Source of the DNA: JAKFEW01 sp036675505
Lineage (GTDB): Bacteria; Cyanobacteriota; Sericytochromatia; S15B-MN24; JAQBPE01
Reading direction: 5' to 3'
Length of the DNA stretch: 64,000 nt
NCBI GenBank assembly: GCA_036675505.1
Contig: JAKFEW010000103.1
Span: 6,789 to 70,788, forward strand
Numbering within the stretch: the stretch's first letter is position 1; each line of letters begins with the position of its first letter. The notes under the pieces were generated by a model that had not been told where the DNA came from, made no database searches, and was given only the letters and a program-made list of their open reading frames with translations. A program made the position numbers and the translations under genes. Of this stretch, positions 60,201 through 64,000 are shown piece by piece.

Positions 60201-61617
60201 AGTCGGCATTCCGCTTCTCGGCGTCATGCTCCTCGAGCACGGCGTGGAAGTTGCTGCCGCCGAAGCCGAAGGCGCTGACGGCCGCCCGGCGCGGATGGGC
60301 GCGGCGGGGGAGCCAGGGCCGCAGCTCGGTGTTGAGGTAGAAGGGCGAATCGTCGGTAGCCACCGCCGGCTGCGGCTCGCGCACCTTGATGGTGGGCGGC
60401 AGCACCTTGTGGTGCAGCGCCAGCGCGGCCTTGATCAATCCGGCCACGCCGGCGGCGGCCTTGGTGTGGCCGATCTGCGACTTCACTGAGCCGAGCGCGA
60501 CCCAGCGGCCGTCCGGGCGGGCGGCGCGATAGACCTCGGTGAGGGCATTCAGCTCGACCGCGTCGCCGACCTTGGTGCCCGTGCCGTGCGCCTCGATCAG
60601 CTCGATCGTCTCGGGTGAGACCTGCGCCAGCTTATAGGCGGCGCGCAGGGCCTTCATCTGGCCCTCCTCGCTCGGGGCGTAGATGGCCTTGCCGCGGCCG
60701 TCCGAGCTCGAGCCGACCGAGCGGATCACCGCATAAATCGGGTCTCCGTCGCGCTCGGCGTCGGCCAGGCGCTTGAGCACCACCATGCCGATGCCCTCGC
60801 CCAGGATCGTGCCGTCGCCGTTGGCGTCGAAGGGGCGCGAGTCGCCCGTCGGCGAGAGGGCCGGGGTCTTGCTGAAACACATGTACATGAAGATGTCGTT
60901 GAAGCAGTCCACGCCGCCCGTCACCACCAGGTCGCTCCGGCCGGCGGCCAGCTCCATGGCGGCCATGTGCGTGGCCGAGAGCGAGCTCGCGCAGGCGGCG
61001 TCCACCACGCAGTTGGTGCCGCCCAGGTTGAGGCGGTTGGCGATGCGGCCGGCCACCACGTTGCCCAGCAGGCCGGGGAACGAGTTCTCCTGCCACGGCA
61101 CGTAGGCCTCCGCGATGCGCTCGACGATCTGGTCGGCCACCGGGCCCTCCACGCCGGCCTCGGCGAGGGCCTTGCGCCAGAAGGGGTGTCCCAGGCGGGC
61201 GCCGAGGGGGATGGCCAGCTGCAGCGTGCCCGTCACGCCCAGGATCACGCTGGTGCGCTCGAGGGCCGCGGCGTTGTCGGCGTAGCCGGCATTCTTGAGG
61301 GCCTCCTGGGCCACCACCAGCCCCAGCAGCTGGGAGGCGTCGGTCGCCTCGAGGGTATTGGGCGAGATGCCGAACGCGCCGGGGTCGAAAGGCACCGGCT
61401 CCAGAAAGCCGCCGCGACGCGCGTAAGTGAAGTCGGGCTTCTTGGGGTCGGCGTCGAAGTAGTCTTCAGGCGCCCAGTGCGAGGCCGGCACCTCGGTGAT
61501 GGCATCGACCCGGCGCTTCACGTTGGCCCAGTATCCCGAGAGGCCGTCGGCCTTGGGGAACAGGCAGGCCATCCCGATGATGGCCAGGGGCGTCGTTTGC
61601 GCGTCGTTCCGTTCCAT
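54289..61617 (-). CDS. pfa2: PUFA synthase subunit Pfa2: KS-AT-4xACP-KR-DH
   Basis: 2442 residues. KS ~10-470 (Cys209 in DAACASS, EAHGTGT, GHTKAAAG); malonyl-type AT ~590-880 with GHSYGE (Ser676); Gln-rich helix ~1020-1060; four ACPs each with DSIKRVEIL, phosphopantetheine serines at 1126, 1252, 1364 and 1483; Ala/Glu then Asn/Thr/Gly-rich linker; KR ~1650-2160 with a pseudo half followed by ASGGARGVTA and Tyr2075 (QAAYAMANE); C-terminal PKS-type dehydratase DGHRIQDSPVLP (His2183). This is the PfaA-type subunit that elongates and reduces the chain. ATG 61617 is set by GAGAGG 8 nt upstream; an ATG at 61641 overlaps pfa1. The stop lies 13 nt before pfa3. Confidence 0.93.
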   Translation of the reverse strand: MERNDAQTTPLAIIGMACLFPKADGLSGYWANVKRRVDAITEVPASHWAPEDYFDADPKKPDFTYARRGGFLEPVPFDPGAFGISPNTLEATDASQLLGLVVAQEALKNAGYADNAAALERTSVILGVTGTLQLAIPLGARLGHPFWRKALAEAGVEGPVADQIVERIAEAYVPWQENSFPGLLGNVVAGRIANRLNLGGTNCVVDAACASSLSATHMAAMELAAGRSDLVVTGGVDCFNDIFMYMCFSKTPALSPTGDSRPFDANGDGTILGEGIGMVVLKRLADAERDGDPIYAVIRSVGSSSDGRGKAIYAPSEEGQMKALRAAYKLAQVSPETIELIEAHGTGTKVGDAVELNALTEVYRAARPDGRWVALGSVKSQIGHTKAAAGVAGLIKAALALHHKVLPPTIKVREPQPAVATDDSPFYLNTELRPWLPRRAHPRRAAVSAFGFGGSNFHAVLEEHDAEKRNADWDGCVELVALSADSPQALETKLGAFTAAMTWTELQRAAATARGAFEASHPHRLAFVLEKSAQNLEAVLANVRAQLKEGRSQWTTPDGAAYGSGPVDGQLGVLFPGQGAQYVGMGRDLFARFPDLLSALAQADRAFADGGEQAHGDRLSDRLFPIPTFQAEAHEAQETALRATQCAQPAIGAMSLGAFRLLERFAVNPAAMAGHSYGELSALVAAGRLSEDDFFHLSCLRGRLMAEGQGDRGTMLAVQAPQAQVAELVERHGLSVVLANKNAPNQVVLSGETAAIAAAEQVIKDAGLRAVRLPVAAAFHSPLVADAARPFREALDDVLLFAGTVPVYANTTGALYPDDDAEARDLLGHQLAEPVEFVSQVQAMHAAGVRTFLEVGPGNRLSGLVKAILKDQPYQAIALDASGGKRDGVTDLARALAQLAALGHAVDLKGWENGGPKAPAKKPGMTIPLTGANYRSAKKPSTQPVLKVSTNGHAQAPASVTAALPTNGNGHAKVNGTAPHPASAPQATPTPKRVSPPPMPNPQPNAQAPAPALLDALKATQDSMAMLQKLQEQTAQLHKQFLDGQQTTQQAFKHLVDQQQQIFAQSLGLAGAPAPVVSERLVQAAPSAPALAVECTLLAIVAEKTGYPVEMLNADMDLEADLGIDSIKRVEILGAVSERVPDLPEFDPGEMAALKTLGEIVTFMRRALPAGGPAPTAAAVAAPAATASAPGLPTDGLMPRSPGMGGSGAPAAGPDTSGLESLMLEVVAEKTGYPVEMLNLEMALESDLGIDSIKRVEILGAVQERVPGLPDFDPGEMAALKTLGQIVDYMRAQLGGGAPAAPAPAAAPVVAAAPVTTVAAPAASTAASADLEALMLAVVAEKTGYPVEMLNLEMALESDLGIDSIKRVEILGAVQERVPGLPDFDPGEMAALKTLGQIVDYMRAQLGGGAPVPPGPGVPAPVAPAPVAEAAPLATAPAQAAAPAGATADLEGLMMATVAEKTGYPVEMLNLDMALEADLGIDSIKRVEILSAVQEQVPGLPEFDAGEMAALRTLGQIVDYMRAQLGAPAPSAPAARPVAEAAAADYTSSAPSTLESVVPEPQATVAEVAPAVETAAEAPVAEPEPEAAPEAAPETAPVAEATPASTQGAPTDVSATHGTATNGTATNGTAANGIAVNNTVATNGAAAATPASAPAPATKPVMPPVKSPFGAAFRSSQGGLRQVLRVIEAPPAGEAIAITGGALVTDDGTGVAQALVDALGARGVAARVGDDPSLDAGLVICLNGLRAVAAPSAAAGVHRDALALARGVAPRFTKTGGVFVTVQDTGGDFGVGGKIGDRGWLGGLTGLTKTAAIEWPLAHCKAIDIERGALEPKALAERIADEILAGGPDLEVGLRADGSRVVVALASETAEAVSYAPWVTNKSVVLASGGARGVTAAALEALAKASQPKIVLLGRSPLVDEPESVRGMKDGPEMKRALLEAAKAEGRPLTPADLGRQVAQIMAAREVRDTLRSLRRAGSEALYLEIDVRDVSALKAGLTPIREAWGPITGLVHGAGVLADKLIADLTPEQFDRVFETKVDGLRALLAATADDPLSMICMFSSIAARTGNTGQAAYAMANEVLNKVAQAETARRGRTCLVKSLNWGPWAGGMVTPELKAHFEKQGVPLIPLELGGQMFVDELRQADPGDVEVVLGGPSDPTGVERSLNLPVSLDSHSHPQMDGHRIQDSPVLPAVQVLDWFIGAAVDARPDLAFAALKDLKVLKGVPLERYNAGGDRFTVRCTESGQALLTELGLELRSEEGTTHYKGTAVLTDRANHLAPLPALPPLELEPSPWSDDELYGALLFHGAPFRVIRSVEGVSRDGMVAVIAGLRAMGWPEGTYQTDVAAMDGALQIARLWGYHMASRPSLPTAIAEFRRYVAGPADGPLRVDLRGRAVNKHRTLSDIRLTTLDGTVMADMRGVEMHFLPERKPAAAAASADERA
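56731..56775 (-). repeat. 15-bp tandem repeats in the ACP-KR linker
   Basis: Units of 15 nt (CGTGCCGTTCGTGGC at 56731-56745 and 56746-56760, and a degenerate third at 56761-56775) encode ATNGT-type pentapeptides in a flexible linker between the last ACP and the reductase of Pfa2. Confidence 0.75.
57400..57940 (-). repeat. Nearly identical ACP modules 2 and 3 of Pfa2
   Basis: About 200 nt at 57397-57605 and 57739-57940 match with only two or three differences (for example C/T at 57478), whereas ACP1 (~58140-58320) and ACP4 (~57050-57245) differ more. This indicates a recent tandem duplication or ongoing gene conversion of the ACP module. Each holds one DSIKRVEIL site. Confidence 0.85.
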
Positions 61618-61637
61618 TCCAAAACCTCTCGAGTCGA

Positions 61638-63272
61638 TCACGCCAGGCAGGCGTGCAGTTCAGACAAAGACAAAACCGGGGGCGCCACGGCCTCCGGGGC
61701 AAGCGCGTGGCCCTGCACGCGCAGGGCGTGGGCCCGGGTCAGGGCGCAGGCCCCGACGAGCAGATTCAGGGCGACCGTGACGACCTTGCGCTCGGCCGGG
61801 GCTTCCAGGTAGGTGCCCTTGACCCACTCGTTGAAGGCGCCCATGGCCGGGCCGCACCAGATCTGGTAGTCCATGCGGCGATCGGGCAGGCCGGCGTTGG
61901 CCCAGCGGGACGACAATCCCAGATACCAGCGGAACACGAGGGCCATCTTGTGCTTGGGGTCCTGCTCGGCACGCTCGACCTGGGCAGGGTCGCGCTCGAG
62001 GAAGAAGGTGCGGCATTCCTCCCAGATGGACGCCAGCGGGGCCCGGAACATGTCGCGCTCGAGGCTCTGGCGCACGTCGGCGGGCAGCGCCTCGAGGCTC
62101 TCGTGGGCCCGGTAGACCTCGTAAAGCTTGGTGGCCCGCATGGGGAACATGGTGCCGCGCTTGAGCACCTGCACCTTCACCCCCATCTCGAACATGTCGC
62201 CGGCCGGGGCCATGGCCACGTCGGCCTGCTGGGCCGCCGCCAGCATCTGGCGCACGGGGTCCGAGGAGCCGGACTCGACGCAGGCCTGGTTGATCGAGCC
62301 GGTCACCACGTAGGCGGCGCCCATGGCGAAGGCCGCCGCGATGGCTTGGGGGGTGGCGAGGCCGCCGGCGGCGCCCACGCGCAGGGCCTGGGCGAAGCCG
62401 TGCTGGGCCTGGGCGCGATCGCGCAGCGCCAGCATGGTCGGCAAGAGGGCCAGGGCCGGCCGGTTATCGGTGTGTCCGCCCGAGTCCGCCTCGGCCGTCA
62501 GATCCTGGGCCACCGGCACCTGGGCGGCCAGTTCGGCCTGCTCCGGGGTGAGGCAACCTTCGGCGACCAGTCGGGCGACCATCGCCGCGGGCGGCGGGGC
62601 GAAGAACTTGGCCGCGACCTCGATGCGCGACACCTTGGCCACCACCCGGTTGGGGGTCACCACGGTTCCGTCGGCGCTCCGGTGAATGCCCGTCAGGCGA
62701 TATTTTACGAGCGGCAGGGTCAGATCCAGGTAGGCGGCCGCTTCCACCAGGTGCACGCCGCGCCGCAAATAGAGATCGACCACGGCGGCCTCGGCCTCGG
62801 GCTCGTTGGGGCTATGCAAGAGATTGAAGCCGTAAGGGGCGTCGCCCAGGTTGGCCTGAATGCGGTCGATCGCCGCCTCGACGACCTCGAGCGTCAGCCC
62901 GCCGGCCCCGAAGAAGCCCAGCATGCCGCCGCGGCTCATGGCCTCCACGATCTCGGCCGAGCCGATGCCGTTGGCCATGGCGCCCGCCACGTAGGGGTAC
63001 AGGAGGCGGTGGTCCCGCATAAAACCCGGATCGCCCAGGGTGCCGGGCCGGCACGGCGGGGCGAACGCCAACAGCGGATGCCCCTCGCCTGTGGCGCCCA
63101 GCGCGGCTTTTCCGCCCAGCATCGAAGCCGGGCGGCCGTCGATCTCCACCAGGTACAAGGGCTCGCCGAGGCGATACAACTGGTCGCGGAGGGGTTCGGC
63201 CTGAGGGGCGGGCGGCGTGCCGTCCGGCGACCACCAACCGAGGCGGGACTGGGGAAGCGTGGAGAGAGGCAA
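61638..63272 (-). CDS. pfaD: PUFA synthase enoyl reductase subunit (PfaD/Pfa1)
   Basis: 544 residues from TTG 63272. FMN-dependent enoyl reductase of the PfaD/nitronate-monooxygenase-like TIM-barrel family: YVAGAMANGIGSAEIVEAMSRGGMLGFFGAGGL, PYGFNLLHSP, VAQDLTAEADSGGHTDNRPALALLP, RVGAAGGLATPQAIAAAFAMGAAYVVTGSINQA. It saturates selected double bonds during chain growth, acting in trans on Pfa2/Pfa3. Upstream in-frame ATGs at 63410 and 63365 lie in or before the -10 element of the putative promoter, so the first usable start in the transcript is TTG 63272; its ribosome site is weak. Stop is 20 nt before pfa2. Confidence 0.9.
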   Translation of the reverse strand: MPLSTLPQSRLGWWSPDGTPPAPQAEPLRDQLYRLGEPLYLVEIDGRPASMLGGKAALGATGEGHPLLAFAPPCRPGTLGDPGFMRDHRLLYPYVAGAMANGIGSAEIVEAMSRGGMLGFFGAGGLTLEVVEAAIDRIQANLGDAPYGFNLLHSPNEPEAEAAVVDLYLRRGVHLVEAAAYLDLTLPLVKYRLTGIHRSADGTVVTPNRVVAKVSRIEVAAKFFAPPPAAMVARLVAEGCLTPEQAELAAQVPVAQDLTAEADSGGHTDNRPALALLPTMLALRDRAQAQHGFAQALRVGAAGGLATPQAIAAAFAMGAAYVVTGSINQACVESGSSDPVRQMLAAAQQADVAMAPAGDMFEMGVKVQVLKRGTMFPMRATKLYEVYRAHESLEALPADVRQSLERDMFRAPLASIWEECRTFFLERDPAQVERAEQDPKHKMALVFRWYLGLSSRWANAGLPDRRMDYQIWCGPAMGAFNEWVKGTYLEAPAERKVVTVALNLLVGACALTRAHALRVQGHALAPEAVAPPVLSLSELHACLA

Positions 63273-63363
63273 GGCGAGACTTCTAGCGGATCGGAGGGGA
63301 TGCGTGGACCCCGGTAGAGGGGCCCGCGCCGCACACGCACCGGCGGGCGAGCAACGGTCCCCC

Positions 63364-63392
63364 ATTATCCCGGGTATGGCGCAAAAACTCAA
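63364..63392 (-). promoter_or_regulatory. Sigma70-like promoter of the pfa operon
   Basis: On the minus strand TTGAGT (63392-63387), a 17-bp spacer and GATAAT (63369-63364). Transcription would start near 63357, giving a leader of about 85 nt before TTG 63272. It is the best -35/-10 pair in this part of the window. Confidence 0.5.
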
Positions 63393-63441
63393 CCCCGGAT
63401 GACGAGTCATGCCGCCGGGTTTGGTCGCTTGCTCGCGCTGC

Positions 63442-63963
63442 CTAGGGTGTCGCGGAGGTCTCCGGGGTCGCGGGCGGGGACTCCACGGGGGTGGTGGTCT
63501 CGCTCAGGGTGGCCGCGGCAGGGTCCGGGGTCACCTTCACCTCGAAGGTCCGGGTCTCGCCGGCCTGCACCGTGATCGTGGGCGTGGCCCGCACGATCGC
63601 GCCCTCGACCGTCAGGTCCAGGTGGTACTCGCCCGGCGCGAGGGTCAGGTCGAAGATGCCCGCATCACCCATGTCGGCATGCACCTCGAGGCCCGCGTCG
63701 CTCACGGGCACAGCCGTGATGCCGGTGACGCCCTCGCCCTGGATGCGGCCGGAGATGAGCGCGGTCGCGCTGGCGTCCGTGGTCGTGCCCTTCTGGGTTT
63801 CATGGGATGGCAAGCCCGTTTGCGGGTTCTCCGGCGCCATGCCCGGGCCCGTCATGACCGCGCCCGGCGGCGGGATGATCGGGGTGTCCGGCTGCGGAAG
63901 CAGGCAGCCCCCCATCACGAGGGGTGCGATCAGGAGGATCCAACGAAGGTTCTTGGGGGACAT
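63442..63963 (-). CDS. Lipoprotein with carboxypeptidase-regulatory-like domain
   Basis: 173 residues. Leader WILLIAPLVMGGC is a lipobox signal; a Pro-rich stalk; then ALISGRIQGEGVTGITAVPVSDAGLEVHADMGDAGIFDLTLAPGEYHLDLTVEGAIVRATPTITVQAGETRTFEVKV, a small beta-sandwich of the carboxypeptidase regulatory/CnaB type, and a Thr/Pro-rich tail. TGGAG about 10 nt upstream. Exported; the role is probably structural. It is not part of the pfa operon because the promoter of that operon lies between. Confidence 0.75.
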   Translation of the reverse strand: MSPKNLRWILLIAPLVMGGCLLPQPDTPIIPPPGAVMTGPGMAPENPQTGLPSHETQKGTTTDASATALISGRIQGEGVTGITAVPVSDAGLEVHADMGDAGIFDLTLAPGEYHLDLTVEGAIVRATPTITVQAGETRTFEVKVTPDPAAATLSETTTPVESPPATPETSATP

Positions 63964-64000
63964 GTCTCAGATCTCCAGCCAGACACGGTGTTTCCGACAG

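Overview
High-GC bacterial DNA (G/C-ending codons throughout, several TTG and GTG starts) with 46 protein genes, the first cut by the window edge, and no rRNA, tRNA, CRISPR array or insertion sequence that I can see. Many lipoproteins with lipoboxes imply a cell with exported, anchored proteins. Four NHL/Vgb beta-propeller lipoproteins, two lipoproteins with 8-residue Asn/Gly tandem repeats, a Tad pilus locus and a PUFA synthase suggest a Sericytochromatia-like (non-photosynthetic Cyanobacteriota relative) or myxobacteria-like lineage. This is inference: no taxonomic marker gene lies in the window.

Layout. 1-4107: end of a nitrilase-family gene, a degenerate receiver protein, and an asparagine-synthetase-like protein next to a radical SAM/SPASM protein. 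4112-13347: a kinase-ATPase-TPR signalling protein, an NHL lipoprotein with LIGNDAGS repeats, a GT39-type glycosyltransferase, an M28 peptidase lipoprotein and two small membrane proteins. 13348-22467: an A+T-rich leader followed by a Tad (Flp) pilus locus: three pilins, TadE, CpaB, secretin, TadG-like, TadZ, TadA, TadB, TadC. No prepilin peptidase is present. 22545-32091: an AAA_28 NTPase, an NHL lipoprotein, a coupled block of a secreted protein, a membrane protein and a Na/Pi-cotransporter-like protein, then small proteins, an M3 oligoendopeptidase and an SGNH hydrolase. 32099-39384 (minus strand): a run of lipoproteins, three sharing a similar design, plus a GNAT protein. 39473-43323: cupin, phospholipid N-methyltransferase, alpha/beta hydrolase, phosphatidylserine decarboxylase, PAS protein. 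43365-63272 (minus strand): one tightly packed operon running pfaD/pfa1, pfa2, pfa3, pssA, cdsA. 63442-63963: a last lipoprotein.

How the genes work together. The most striking feature is a lipid island. Pfa1-Pfa2-Pfa3 form a PUFA synthase of the type reported from terrestrial myxobacteria: the third subunit ends in an acylglycerol-phosphate acyltransferase (AGPAT) domain. Genes for CdsA and PssA overlap its 3' end, and Psd and a PmtA-like methyltransferase lie 2-5 kb further on. Read in order these give phosphatidic acid, CDP-DAG, PS, PE and PC, so the region may encode synthesis of polyunsaturated chains and their direct placement into PE/PC. The phosphopantetheinyl transferase needed by the four ACPs is not in the window.
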